A stretch of DNA of 64,000 nt from an uncultured Oscillospiraceae bacterium (GTDB lineage: Bacteria; Bacillota; Clostridia; Oscillospirales; Oscillospiraceae): the NCBI GenBank assembly GCA_947588955.1, contig CANPYX010000001.1, positions 1 to 64,000 on the forward strand, given 5' to 3'. Positions within the stretch are counted from its first letter, which is position 1. The number at the start of each line of letters is the position of its first letter. Under the pieces are notes generated by a model. That model ran no database searches, was not told where the DNA came from, and saw only the letters and a list, made by a program, of their open reading frames with translations. Shown here piece after piece: positions 9,369 to 18,044 of the stretch. The position numbers were made by a program, and so were the translations under genes.

Positions 9369-11831
9369 ATGAAGAAAACGGCAGTATTTGTTATTGTCCT
9401 GGCGCTGATCCTGACGCTTGCGCCCGGAATGGCGCTGGCGGACGGGGCGGTGACGGTGGACATCTTCTCCACCAACGACATTCACGGCGTCGTGGATGCC
9501 AGCAACGCGTCCATCGGGCTTGAGCGGGTGGCGTCCATCGCCGCCGCCGGGAGCAATTCCATACTTGTGGACGCCGGAGACGCCACCCAGGGCGCGTCCT
9601 TCGCCACTATAAGCGAGGGCCGGGACGTTATAACGATGATGAACGCTGCGGGCTACGACGTGATGGTCCCAGGGAACCACGAGTTCGATTTCGGCGTGGA
9701 GCGGCTGCTCTCAAACGCCGAGGCCGCGAGCTTCCCCATCATCTCCGCCAACGTGACGCTTGACGGAGAGCCACTTTTTGAGGGGCATACGACTGTGAAG
9801 CGCGAGGGTATGAAGATCGCGTTCATCGGCGTGACCACGGCGGACACCATCTCCAACGCCAACCCCACGGGGCTTGAAGGCGTGGAGTTTGAAAACGAGA
9901 TAACCGCCGTCAAGCGGGAGCTTTCCAAGCTTCAGGGCGAGGCGGACGCCGTTGTGCTTGTCTGCCACATGGGGAACAGCGAAGCGGCGGTGGAGACCAC
10001 CTCCAAGGAGCTTTTGGATGGGCTCAGCGATGAGGAGCTGGCGCTGGTGACCGCCGTTGTGGACGGTCACAGCCACACTCTCGAGGACGGGACGCCCTAT
10101 GAGCGTGGCGGGAGCTCCATACCCGTGGTGCAGGCGGGGACGATGCTCTCCGCCATGGGTCACCTGACCCTCACCTTCTCCGACGGCACAGTCACCGCCT
10201 CCGGCGAGGTGATAGACGCCGCCGAGGCAACCGCTTACAGCTTTGAGGGTCTTGACGAGAGCAAGCAGCTCGCCCTCTCGCAGCTTACGGATACCATGAC
10301 CGAGACGCTCGCCGAGATCCGTAAGTCTCAGAGCGCGCTTTTGGACGAAAAGCTCATATATAACGAAACCCCTGTGTGGGGCGGAAACGTCTATTGGGAC
10401 TACTCCGAGAACCGCATCGTGGAGACAGCCTACGGCGATCTGGTGACCGACGCCTTTGCCCAGGTCGCCGGTGAGTTTGCCGACGTCCGGGGGCTTGATC
10501 TTCCCGTGGTGGCGGTCGAGAACGGCGGCGGCATCGCGGTCCCCATGTACAGGGGCGACGTGACCTACGGCGACATTCTGGACGCCTTCAACCACGCTAA
10601 CATGGTGGTTGCAAAGTCCGTCACGCCGGCGCAGCTCTATGAGGCGCTGGAGGTGGGCCTGACCGTGACGGGTCAGGACGAGACGGGACTTCTCCTGCGC
10701 GACAGAGTCAGCGGAAGCTTCCTCCAGGTCAGCGGCTTTACTTACACCTACGACCCCGCGGGAGAGAGCGGCTCAAAGGTGACTGCCGTCGTCCTTGACG
10801 ACGGCACCCGGCTTGACAGGAGCGACAACGCCACAACAATCCTCCTGGCGACCAACAGCTACGTTGCCAGCTCCGTCGCAGGTATCGCGGACGGCGAGCA
10901 GCTCGGGGAGCTTGGCGGGGAGGACTCCGTCATCCGCGACTACCTCCTGGAGCTCACCGAAAACGGCGCCAAACCACTCGTCTACCCCGTCACCCAGAAC
11001 CGCATCCTTTACGCAAACGACCTCTCCCCTGAGGAATACGCCGTCTCCATCCCCGTGGTGGACCTTCACGGCGCCCCGGTGACCGGGATGACCGTTCACG
11101 CCGGCGTTGACAGTGGCACAGCAAAGGAGTACATCACAGATGACGGCGGAAAGCTGAATATCACCGTCCCCAAGGGGGCGCACGCCGTCTTCCTTGACGA
11201 GTGTGACATTCCGGTATATGTGAATAACTACTCCGGCTCCGGCACCGTGACGACGAGGACAGGCTACTGCGAGTTTTCCTTCACCGTGGTCCCGCCGATG
11301 GCATTTACGGACGTTGACAGTAACGACTGGTTCTGGGATACCGTCAGCTGGGCATGGGAGAACGGAGTCATGTCCGGAAAGAGCGCCACAATCTTTGACC
11401 CCAACGGCTTCACTACCCGCGCTGAGGCTGTCATGGCAATCTGGAACCTTGACGGAGCAAAATACGTTAACTTCATCATGCCGTTCTCCGATGTGGAGGA
11501 TGGCGCGTGGTATACCGAGGCGGTCCGCTGGGCTGCCAGCGAGGGCATTGTCGTTGGGCGCGGCGGGCTCTTTGAACCGGGCGACCGCATTACCCGCGAG
11601 GAGCTTGCGACGCTGATTTTCCGCTATGAGGCGTACAAAAACGACACGCCCGCGGGGCGCGCGGAGCTTGATTTCCCGGACGCGGACGAAGCGTCCGCGT
11701 GGGCAGTTGACGCCCTTTCCTGGTGCGTCTACCAAAACATCATAGACCGCAGCGACATAACTCTCGTCCCCGGTAACACCCCCACCAGAGCTGAGTTTGC
11801 CCAGATGCTTCGGATGTACGCCGAGGCGTGA
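9369..11831 (+). CDS. 5'-nucleotidase / metallophosphoesterase with SLH domains
   Basis: 820 residues, secreted and wall-anchored. A signal peptide (about 1-25, cleavage near ALADG) leads into a calcineurin-like phosphoesterase domain with FSTNDIHG, VDAGD, VPGNHEFDFG and VDGHSHT, which bind two metals. The 5'-nucleotidase C-terminal substrate domain follows (VENGGG, then DILDAFNHAN; about 345-530). The last ~180 residues are three S-layer homology repeats (FTDVDSNDWFW, FSDVEDGAWY, FPDADEASAW; each with a TRAE/TREE element), which bind pyruvylated wall polymers. The role is extracellular dephosphorylation of nucleotides to scavenge nucleosides and phosphate. AAAAAGGAGTG precedes the ATG. It is monocistronic. 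Confidence 0.9.
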   Translation: MKKTAVFVIVLALILTLAPGMALADGAVTVDIFSTNDIHGVVDASNASIGLERVASIAAAGSNSILVDAGDATQGASFATISEGRDVITMMNAAGYDVMVPGNHEFDFGVERLLSNAEAASFPIISANVTLDGEPLFEGHTTVKREGMKIAFIGVTTADTISNANPTGLEGVEFENEITAVKRELSKLQGEADAVVLVCHMGNSEAAVETTSKELLDGLSDEELALVTAVVDGHSHTLEDGTPYERGGSSIPVVQAGTMLSAMGHLTLTFSDGTVTASGEVIDAAEATAYSFEGLDESKQLALSQLTDTMTETLAEIRKSQSALLDEKLIYNETPVWGGNVYWDYSENRIVETAYGDLVTDAFAQVAGEFADVRGLDLPVVAVENGGGIAVPMYRGDVTYGDILDAFNHANMVVAKSVTPAQLYEALEVGLTVTGQDETGLLLRDRVSGSFLQVSGFTYTYDPAGESGSKVTAVVLDDGTRLDRSDNATTILLATNSYVASSVAGIADGEQLGELGGEDSVIRDYLLELTENGAKPLVYPVTQNRILYANDLSPEEYAVSIPVVDLHGAPVTGMTVHAGVDSGTAKEYITDDGGKLNITVPKGAHAVFLDECDIPVYVNNYSGSGTVTTRTGYCEFSFTVVPPMAFTDVDSNDWFWDTVSWAWENGVMSGKSATIFDPNGFTTRAEAVMAIWNLDGAKYVNFIMPFSDVEDGAWYTEAVRWAASEGIVVGRGGLFEPGDRITREELATLIFRYEAYKNDTPAGRAELDFPDADEASAWAVDALSWCVYQNIIDRSDITLVPGNTPTRAEFAQMLRMYAEA

Positions 11832-11835
11832 TCTT

Positions 11836-11873
11836 AAATATATGGCGGCGCCTTTTGACGCCGCCATATATTT
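11836..11873. terminator. Bidirectional terminator between convergent genes
   Basis: A perfect 15-bp stem (11836-11850 with 11859-11873, core ATGGCGGCG) around an 8-nt loop lies 4 nt after the nucleotidase stop and 12 nt before the stop of the convergent ABC gene. AAATATAT/ATATATTT ends give U-rich tails both ways. Confidence 0.8.
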
Positions 11874-11885
11874 GTGTCAAAAACC

Positions 11886-12767
11886 CTACATCACACCCGG
11901 CAAATCGGCACGTCCGAAATAGGACAAATACATGTCCTCCATATTTGGAGAAACCGGTACGGCGTCCGGGCTTGGAAGCTCGTCGGAGATGAGACGGACT
12001 ATGCTTTTTCCGTCGGTGTGCATTATATTGCTGCACGGGTATCTTCTGACCAGCTCCGCTTCCCTCTCGTTGGGAACAGTTACACTCCAAACCATGCCTT
12101 CTATTTTTCTCAGCAATTCAGAGGGCTGCTTTACCTCCAAAACAGAACCTTTTTTTAACAAAATTACCTGATTCGCAATTGCCTCGATGTCGGACACAAT
12201 GTGTGTCGACAGCAATACGATTTTTTGCTGGGAAAGCCCGCTGATGATGCCCCGAAACCGGATACGCTCCTCCGGGTCCAGCCCGGCAGTCGGTTCATCC
12301 AGCACCAGGATCTCCGGGTCGCCCAGGAGCGCCTGGGCGATGCCGACGCGCTGTTTCTGTCCCCCTGAAAAACCTTTCAGTTTATTCCTCGCCTTTTTTT
12401 CCAGACCTACCATGACAAGCAAATCGTCCGTCTGCCGTTTGGCCTCATACTTGGACAGGCCCTTGAGCCTTGCGATATAGAGCAGGAATTGCTCTGCCGT
12501 GAAGTTGGGATATACGCCAAAATCCTGGGGCAGATAGCCCAGCTTTTTCCGAAAGTCGGCTCCCATTGCGGCGATGTCCTGACCATCCAAAAGTACCCGG
12601 CCTGTTGAGGGAGGTATCAAATCGGTCATAATCTTCATCATGGTCGTTTTCCCGGCCCCATTTGGACCGAGCAGGCCATAGACACCGTTGGACATGGAAA
12701 GATTTATCTTGCTCAGCGCCACTGTTTCTTTATACGCTTTGCTTATGTTTTCAAAAACAAGGTTCAT
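11886..12767 (-). CDS. ABC transporter ATP-binding protein
   Basis: 294 residues. Walker A GPNGAGKTT (about 34-42), signature FSGGQKQR, Walker B ILVLDEPTAGLDP and the H-loop STHIVSDIE are all intact. The start at 12767 overlaps the stop of the upstream permease as ATGA, indicating translational coupling. It powers the ABC-2-type permeases encoded upstream. The group resembles antimicrobial-peptide or lantibiotic exporters and Na+/drug efflux systems; the substrate is unknown. The preceding ECF sigma gene suggests induction by envelope stress. Confidence 0.9.
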   Translation of the reverse strand: MNLVFENISKAYKETVALSKINLSMSNGVYGLLGPNGAGKTTMMKIMTDLIPPSTGRVLLDGQDIAAMGADFRKKLGYLPQDFGVYPNFTAEQFLLYIARLKGLSKYEAKRQTDDLLVMVGLEKKARNKLKGFSGGQKQRVGIAQALLGDPEILVLDEPTAGLDPEERIRFRGIISGLSQQKIVLLSTHIVSDIEAIANQVILLKKGSVLEVKQPSELLRKIEGMVWSVTVPNEREAELVRRYPCSNIMHTDGKSIVRLISDELPSPDAVPVSPNMEDMYLSYFGRADLPGVM

Positions 12768-13483
12768 AGTTCCCGGTTCTCCTTCCGTTTTCGCATCACA
12801 AAAAAGAAGTTCATGCCAATGAGCAGCAAGTACCAACAAAGCCAAAACTGAGGCAATGATTGAATGGTACTTCCGCGCACAAGCTCCGTAAAAAAGCCAT
12901 ACTTCAACAGCCAGAACACGTCCGGCGGTGTTACCGCGCCGGAATTGATAAAATAACTGCCGGCAAAGGTCAGTCCGCACAGGCACATGGCGATGGGTTG
13001 ATTCTTTGCCAAATCACAGACAAGCGCAGACACGATATAAAAACCCGCCGCCCCCACTAAGGAAATCATTGACTTGTAAATGAAAGAACCCATCCAACCG
13101 TACGGCGCCTCAATTTGATTCCCCAGCAGAAGCGATATTCCCATATTTCCTCCATATAGGAGCATCACCGACAGGGCAACCGCCAGGGTACCGCCTGTAA
13201 GCCTGGCCAAAAGCAAATGCAGACGACCGTAGGCGGTACTGTTTACAACGGGAAACACGCCTACCTCGATGTCGTAAGAGAAGCATCGGATCATGACCAG
13301 CAGGATCAAAAATCCAATTGTAACGGAGCCGGTTTTATCCCAAAAATCCAGGGCCAACTCCCAAAACTGAGGACCCCGATACAGACTGTCAAAGTAAGCC
13401 AGCACCGTCCGGACAGCAAGTCCAAAACCGGTTATAAGCCAGTAGAGCGGATTTTTTATGATTCGTAAAAAATCTGTCCTCAT
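12764..13483 (-). CDS. ABC-2-type membrane permease
   Basis: 239 residues with about six hydrophobic segments. It begins MRTDFLRIIKNPLYWLITG, typical of ABC-2 permeases whose first helix follows a short cytoplasmic tail. The ATG at 13483 overlaps the stop of the preceding gene (ATGA), so a longer ATG start 7 codons upstream is less likely. It ends with a basic tail (RKRKENREL) that overlaps the ATPase start. It probably forms the channel together with the next permease. Confidence 0.78.
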   Translation of the reverse strand: MRTDFLRIIKNPLYWLITGFGLAVRTVLAYFDSLYRGPQFWELALDFWDKTGSVTIGFLILLVMIRCFSYDIEVGVFPVVNSTAYGRLHLLLARLTGGTLAVALSVMLLYGGNMGISLLLGNQIEAPYGWMGSFIYKSMISLVGAAGFYIVSALVCDLAKNQPIAMCLCGLTFAGSYFINSGAVTPPDVFWLLKYGFFTELVRGSTIQSLPQFWLCWYLLLIGMNFFFVMRKRKENREL

Positions 13484-14319
13484 GTCTTTGCCCTGCGCCT
13501 CCATATAATCTTCAGGATCGCAAACTCAGTGACAATCGCTGCTAGGACAAACGCAACAGGCTTCCAAACGTTTTCCCATTGTCCTGTCCAGCCAAGCGTA
13601 GCAGTCCAACGGTAACTCTCCAGCTGCATAAAGCCGCAGAAGCTAAAGCGAAAAAGGAAAGCGCAGATCGGCTCAATCACCATACAGATGTGTGCGCTTG
13701 AACTTTGCATGAGATCGTCAACAAAGAATTGATAGCACAGCAGCATAAGATAGCTTCCGCCGCAGAGGGAGATAGTAAACGCGGTGCGCTTTGTCACCGC
13801 CCCCACAAGCAGTATAAAGCCGACGAAATAGAGAGCACCCAAAAACAGAAAAACGTATTGGAGAATACAGAAAGAGATGTTTGATAGAGGGACATTTTCA
13901 AAATATACGCAGTCATAAACGGGTGTGAGCGCATTTTGAAATCCAATCTGTGCGCTTTGGATGCCAAGCGTTGCCGTACCCAGCGCAACCACCACCGCCG
14001 CACAGTAAAGGATTGACAGTCCTGTTTTTGATTTCCAGGTTGAAGATGGACCATAGACGGCGGTTCCAATCAGACCAGCGGTTTTCTGTTCCGTCTCATA
14101 ACACATCAACCGAGAAAGCCCGATGACAAGCAGGAAAGCAGTCAGAACTCCCACATATCTGTGAATGTCCTGCTGGATTAGATACCAGGAATCCTGTGAT
14201 CCCAGGTCCGCCGAATCCATGGAAAGAAATAGAGTCAGAAAAAGGACCGCCAGCAGAGCTCCGATCCATGCCTCCCGAAAGGCCCGCTGCTTTCTGGCCT
14301 CAGCTAATATCGACCGCAT
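13480..14319 (-). CDS. ABC-2-type membrane permease
   Basis: 279 residues, six or more predicted membrane spans, beginning MRSILAEARKQRAFREAWIG. GGAGGGTTTTCT precedes the ATG at 14319. The start lies inside the end of the upstream gene (20-nt overlap), and the stop overlaps the next permease start. It is presumably the partner subunit of the exporter. Sequence motifs are too weak to name the family more closely. Confidence 0.72.
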   Translation of the reverse strand: MRSILAEARKQRAFREAWIGALLAVLFLTLFLSMDSADLGSQDSWYLIQQDIHRYVGVLTAFLLVIGLSRLMCYETEQKTAGLIGTAVYGPSSTWKSKTGLSILYCAAVVVALGTATLGIQSAQIGFQNALTPVYDCVYFENVPLSNISFCILQYVFLFLGALYFVGFILLVGAVTKRTAFTISLCGGSYLMLLCYQFFVDDLMQSSSAHICMVIEPICAFLFRFSFCGFMQLESYRWTATLGWTGQWENVWKPVAFVLAAIVTEFAILKIIWRRRAKT

Positions 14320-14992
14320 AGAAAACCCTCCGTTTTCTGATTTTACGGACACAAAGCCCATACAAAACCACTCCCGCAATCAGGATCGTCACATAGCCCC
14401 AAGTGGGGAGAATAAGCAAAAAACGGTCAAAAGGAAGGGCTGACGCGCAGTAGATGATCCCGGCCCATACAACGACAGCGGCTAATGACAGTCCGTCCTG
14501 ATTCCGAATAAAAGCCGACAGGAGCAGCAAGGCGATACACAGGTATGTGTTGGGAATGGCCCCGCACAACGCCAGCCTGATAAAATTTTCACCTGTAAAA
14601 TTTGACAGGAGCATAGCCAGCGCCAGGAAAACGAATACCATGTAAACAGAAATCAGGACGGACCTCCCCACCAGCATTTCCGAATAAGAGAAAGGAAAAG
14701 TTTCTTCCAGTTCACGCAGGGCCGGGTTGGAGTGAAGTACATATCGGTGAAACAGAATCAGCATCGGCAGAGGACTGATACAAAAAACCGTTATCATAGG
14801 GGATGTGAGCTTTGTAAAGCCGAGGCCTGCTGGGACGGAAATCAAAAACAGGGCCAGCAAAAGCAGGGGGTTTATTTCATCCTTTGCCGTTTTTATCAGG
14901 ACTGATAAAGCGGCCCCAGACCTTCTTCGCGGCATCGACGCCTGAAGTAAATCAATTGTCCGGTTTATTTCCTGCTCCATGCGATCATTCAT
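14300..14992 (-). CDS. Multi-spanning membrane protein, possible sigma-factor regulator
   Basis: 230 residues: a ~45-residue charged N-terminus (EQEINRTIDLLQASMPRRR) followed by six hydrophobic segments. The start overlaps the sigma-factor stop (ATGA). A short cytoplasmic head followed by membrane spans, encoded directly after an ECF sigma gene, is what an anti-sigma factor would look like. However, I see no zinc-binding (HxxxCxxC) motif, and it could equally be another transporter subunit. Function unknown. Confidence 0.6.
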   Translation of the reverse strand: MNDRMEQEINRTIDLLQASMPRRRSGAALSVLIKTAKDEINPLLLLALFLISVPAGLGFTKLTSPMITVFCISPLPMLILFHRYVLHSNPALRELEETFPFSYSEMLVGRSVLISVYMVFVFLALAMLLSNFTGENFIRLALCGAIPNTYLCIALLLLSAFIRNQDGLSLAAVVVWAGIIYCASALPFDRFLLILPTWGYVTILIAGVVLYGLCVRKIRKRRVFYAVDIS

Positions 14993-15522
14993 TGGAAGTC
15001 CTCCCGTAGAAGCTTGAAAAGAGTTTTCTTTGCGGCAGACAGCCGTGATTTGACTGTCGGTAACGGTGTTTTTGTACGCTGGGCAACCTCGTTCGCGGTG
15101 AGCTGATAAAAGTAATGCAGGATCACGGCCTCCCGCTGTGCGGCGGGCAATTTCGCCAAGGCGCTCCGGACTGTAAACGAAACCGCCGCCGTTTCCTCAA
15201 AGGGGGGAACCGAAATCTGTTGATCCGGTTGGTTCTCAGCTGCCAACATGGTCCTTTTTTGCATCCGAAAGAAGTCCATACACTTGTTGTGCGCGATGGT
15301 AAAGAGCCAATTGTCAAACCTTTTCCATGGATGATAGTTTGGAATATTTTGCATCATGGCGATAAAGACATCCTGGGTCAGATCATAGGCGTCCTGTTCC
15401 TGTTCCACTAATTTGAAAATATATCCATAAACGCGCGGATACCAGCGCCGGAATAAAATATCCAGAGCACTTTTGTCCCCGGCTTTCACTCCGCGTACCA
15501 AATCATGATCGGTGTACTCCAC
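14989..15522 (-). CDS. ECF-type RNA polymerase sigma factor
   Basis: 177 residues. Region 2 is seen at about 20-90 (YIFKLVEQEQDAYDLTQDVF and RFDNWLFTIAHNKCMDFFR). Region 4 is at about 120-175 (ALAKLPAAQREAVILHYFY, then LPTVKSRLSAAKKTL). The GTG start at 15522 follows AAGGTGGTGAGCCA. It heads a five-gene operon with coupled overlaps: sigma, membrane protein, two permeases, ATPase. It therefore probably directs its own operon in response to an envelope signal. The operon has visibly lower G+C than the GH genes around it. Confidence 0.88.
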   Translation of the reverse strand: MEYTDHDLVRGVKAGDKSALDILFRRWYPRVYGYIFKLVEQEQDAYDLTQDVFIAMMQNIPNYHPWKRFDNWLFTIAHNKCMDFFRMQKRTMLAAENQPDQQISVPPFEETAAVSFTVRSALAKLPAAQREAVILHYFYQLTANEVAQRTKTPLPTVKSRLSAAKKTLFKLLREDFQ

Positions 15523-15599
15523 TGGCTCACCACCTTGTTTCTGATAGTATAACGTAGCAGGACGGCAAAAAGGATGATTAAATCTAAGAATTCAGTATC

Positions 15600-15645
15600 T
15601 TGACAAATCGACCGAAACGGTTTATAATAGCTAATACTATTAGCT
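15600..15645 (+). promoter_or_regulatory. MarR promoter with palindromic operator
   Basis: A perfect TTGACA (15600-15605), 17-nt spacer and TATAAT (15623-15628) is followed at once by a perfect palindrome AGCTAATA-C-TATTAGCT (15629-15645) at the start of transcription. A related site (11 of 13 core bases, CTAACAGTATTAG) lies at 16129-16141. The layout indicates repression by the MarR protein encoded next. Confidence 0.8.
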
Positions 15646-15659
15646 GTATGGAGCGTCCC

Positions 15660-16079
15660 ATGGACTATGAAGAAATGGCCGTTGAGCTTTTGAAGCTCCG
15701 GGCAGAACAGCTCAAAAGCGTTGTCTGGCGGCAGACCGCGAAGCTCACACAGGGGGAGCTTCTGGCATTATACTACCTTCAGGAGCATGACGGCGGGGTA
15801 TATCCCCGCGAGCTCAGCGACGAGCTTTCCGTCAGCACCGCGCGTATCGCTGCCATGCTTCGGGATATGGAGGAAAAGGGCTGGATCGTAAGGCGGGAGG
15901 CTCTTTCGGACAACCGGCACATACTGGTCTCCCTGACCGACGAGGGGCGCGGCGAGATGCGCCGGCGGCGCGAACAGACGCTCTCATCCCTTTCCGACGC
16001 GCTTAAAGCCCTTGGCCTGGAGGATTCCGCGGAGCTTATACGGATACTAAAACGAATGAACGAGATCTGCAGTAAATAG
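15660..16079 (+). CDS. MarR-family transcriptional regulator
   Basis: 139 residues with the winged-helix core: LTQGELLALYYL, YPRELSDELSVSTARIAAML and a wing LSDNRHILVSLTDEG. The start at 15660 is chosen because GGAG lies 6 nt upstream; an in-frame ATG at 15648 is possible. A perfect palindrome sits between its -10 and the gene, so it is probably autorepressed. A second copy lies before the citrate synthase gene, suggesting that this protein also controls that gene. Confidence 0.88.
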   Translation: MDYEEMAVELLKLRAEQLKSVVWRQTAKLTQGELLALYYLQEHDGGVYPRELSDELSVSTARIAAMLRDMEEKGWIVRREALSDNRHILVSLTDEGRGEMRRRREQTLSSLSDALKALGLEDSAELIRILKRMNEICSK

Positions 16080-16085
16080 ACACAA

Positions 16086-16111
16086 GGCCGCAGCTCATTT
16101 TGGCTGCGGCC
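16086..16111 (+). terminator. Hairpin after the MarR gene
   Basis: A 9-bp GC-rich stem (16086-16094 with 16103-16111, GGCCGCAGC) with an 8-nt loop, followed by only a short T run. It is probably a weak terminator or mRNA end. Confidence 0.5.
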
Positions 16112-16128
16112 GTTTCATACATAGGAAA

Positions 16129-16141
16129 CTAACAGTATTAG
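16129..16141 (+). promoter_or_regulatory. Second MarR-type operator, before citrate synthase
   Basis: CTAACAGTATTAG matches the 13-bp core of the upstream operator (CTAATACTATTAG) at 11 of 13 positions and keeps the CTAA/TTAG arms. No convincing -35/-10 pair is visible around it. Confidence 0.6.
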
Positions 16142-16175
16142 CGTTATCCGTTATGGATGGAAAGGAGCGAAAAAA

Positions 16176-17525
16176 GTGGACGGTTTGAATGAAAATAACA
16201 GGTATTTTGAGGAACAGGCGGCATTGTGCGCGTCATCCGACCGCATAAGCCGGGAGCTCTACGCGGAATTTGGCGTCAAGACGGGCTTGCGGGACGAAAA
16301 CGGCAAGGGCGTACTCACGGGTCTTACCAACATATCCGAGGTGACGGCGTTTAAGTATATTGACGGCGTCAAAACGCCCTGTGACGGCGAGCTTCTCTAC
16401 AGGGGCTACGACGTGCGGGACCTCATTCGCGGAAGCTCCCGCTTTGCCTTTGAGGAGGCGGCGTATCTTCTGCTGTTCGGGGACCTGCCGGATAAGGCGC
16501 GGCTGGACGAGTTTGTCCGGGTGCTTGCGGAAAAGCGGATGATGCCCACGAACTTCACCCGTGACGTTATCATGAAGGCGCCCAGCGCTGACATCATGAA
16601 CTCCATGACAAAAAGCGTACTGACGCTGGCCTCCTACGACCCGCTGGCAGGCGACCTGAGCCTGCCGAATGTACTGCGCCAGTGCGTACAGCTCATGAGC
16701 ATCCTTCCCATGCTGGCAGTGTACGCTCACCACGCCTACAACCACTACGAGCTGGACGGGAGCATGTACATACACCGTCCCGACCCGTCCCTTTCCACCG
16801 CGGAGAATTTCCTTCGGCTTCTCCGTCCCGACATGTCCTATACGGACCTTGAGGCACGGGTCTTGGACGTTGCACTTCTCCTGCACGCGGAGCACGGCGG
16901 CGGCAACAACTCCACCTTTACCACCCGCGTGGTCACCTCCTCCGGCTCCGACACCTACTCCGCCATCGCCGCTGCCCTGTGTTCGCTGAAGGGCGCGCGC
17001 CACGGCGGGGCAAACATCATGGTCATGCGGATGATGGAGGACATAAAAGCCCACGTCCGTGACTGGTACGACGAGGACGAGGTGTCCGCGTACCTTGTGA
17101 GGCTCTTAAACGGCGAGGCTTTCGACAGGCAGGGCCTCATATACGGCATGGGTCACGCGGTATACTCATTTTCCGACCCAAGAGAGGTGGTGTTCAAGGG
17201 CTTTGTGGAGATGCTGGCTCATGAGAAGGGCCGTGAGCGGGATCTGGCACTGTATAACGCCATTGAGAAGAACGCGCCCCGCGTCATTGCCGAAAAGCGC
17301 CGGATATACAAGGGCGTCAGCCCCAACGTGGATTTTTACAGCGGTTTTGTCTACGAAATGCTGGGCATCCCGGTGGAGCTCTATACGCCGATCTTCGCCG
17401 TAGCCCGCATCGCCGGCTGGAGCGCCCACCGGCTCGAGGAGCTGGTCAGCGCCAACAAGATCATCCGCCCCGCCTATAAGAGCCTTTGCAGGAGGCGGGA
17501 GTACACAAAAATCGACGACCGTTGA
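16176..17525 (+). CDS. gltA: Citrate synthase family enzyme
   Basis: 449 residues. It condenses acetyl-CoA with oxaloacetate to give citrate, feeding glutamate synthesis in fermenters. The catalytic set is visible: His276 in ARHGGAN, His327 in GMGHAVYSFSDPR and Asp386 in NVDFYSG. The N-terminal FKYIDGVKTPCDGELLYRGYDVRDL is typical of the family. GTG at 16176 follows GGAAAGGAG. It forms an operon with the MarR gene 12 nt downstream. 2-Methylcitrate synthase activity cannot be excluded from sequence; no propionate genes are adjacent. Confidence 0.88.
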   Translation: MDGLNENNRYFEEQAALCASSDRISRELYAEFGVKTGLRDENGKGVLTGLTNISEVTAFKYIDGVKTPCDGELLYRGYDVRDLIRGSSRFAFEEAAYLLLFGDLPDKARLDEFVRVLAEKRMMPTNFTRDVIMKAPSADIMNSMTKSVLTLASYDPLAGDLSLPNVLRQCVQLMSILPMLAVYAHHAYNHYELDGSMYIHRPDPSLSTAENFLRLLRPDMSYTDLEARVLDVALLLHAEHGGGNNSTFTTRVVTSSGSDTYSAIAAALCSLKGARHGGANIMVMRMMEDIKAHVRDWYDEDEVSAYLVRLLNGEAFDRQGLIYGMGHAVYSFSDPREVVFKGFVEMLAHEKGRERDLALYNAIEKNAPRVIAEKRRIYKGVSPNVDFYSGFVYEMLGIPVELYTPIFAVARIAGWSAHRLEELVSANKIIRPAYKSLCRRREYTKIDDR

Positions 17526-17537
17526 AAGGAGCAAAAC

Positions 17538-17981
17538 ATGGACGAAAACAAAACTGCGCGGGAGACCGAGGAGCTCCTCTTCCTGGAATATTTCAACACC
17601 GACAGGATATTCAGCACCATCAAGCGCGCGGACTACCTCTTTCTGCGCGCCATACAAAGCCGGGAGGGAGAGCGCGGCAGGCCAGGCAGGACCTACCTTG
17701 CCGACCTTGCCGATGGGCTCAACATGCCCATTCCGACGCTGTCAAAAACCATCGAGCGCCTCCAGGACAAGGGTTTCGTGACCTGGAAGACGGACCGCTC
17801 CGCCGGACAGACCTACGTCAAGCTCACCAGCAAGGCGGTGGAGCTCATGGACGACGAGAGCCGCAAAATGAAAACCGCCTATGACCGTATTCGCGCCGAG
17901 ATCGACGAAAAGGATCTGGAGCAGGCAATGGGTACCCTGAAAAAGGTCACCGAAATACTGAGAGCATCAAATCAACCCTGA
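17538..17981 (+). CDS. MarR-like winged-helix regulator
   Basis: 147 residues. The central winged helix reads YLADLADGLNMPIPTLSKTI, QDKGFVTWKTD and a TYVKLTSKAVELM wing. The N-terminus is longer and more acidic than in the first MarR, and the two are not close paralogues. AAAGGAGCAAAAC precedes the ATG. It is co-transcribed with citrate synthase, so it may tie that enzyme to a second signal. The target is unknown. Confidence 0.75.
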   Translation: MDENKTARETEELLFLEYFNTDRIFSTIKRADYLFLRAIQSREGERGRPGRTYLADLADGLNMPIPTLSKTIERLQDKGFVTWKTDRSAGQTYVKLTSKAVELMDDESRKMKTAYDRIRAEIDEKDLEQAMGTLKKVTEILRASNQP

Positions 17982-18044
17982 CGCCCCCTCCGCCCTCCGT
18001 CCCCCTCTGCCGCCTGACGGTTTCGGTTGGCATACACGAAAGAG

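Noticed and set aside
12768-12986. Extended start for the ABC ATPase
   Set aside because: The added 73 residues lie in another frame of the permease gene. The start at 12767 has an ATGA overlap and begins directly with the ATPase fold.
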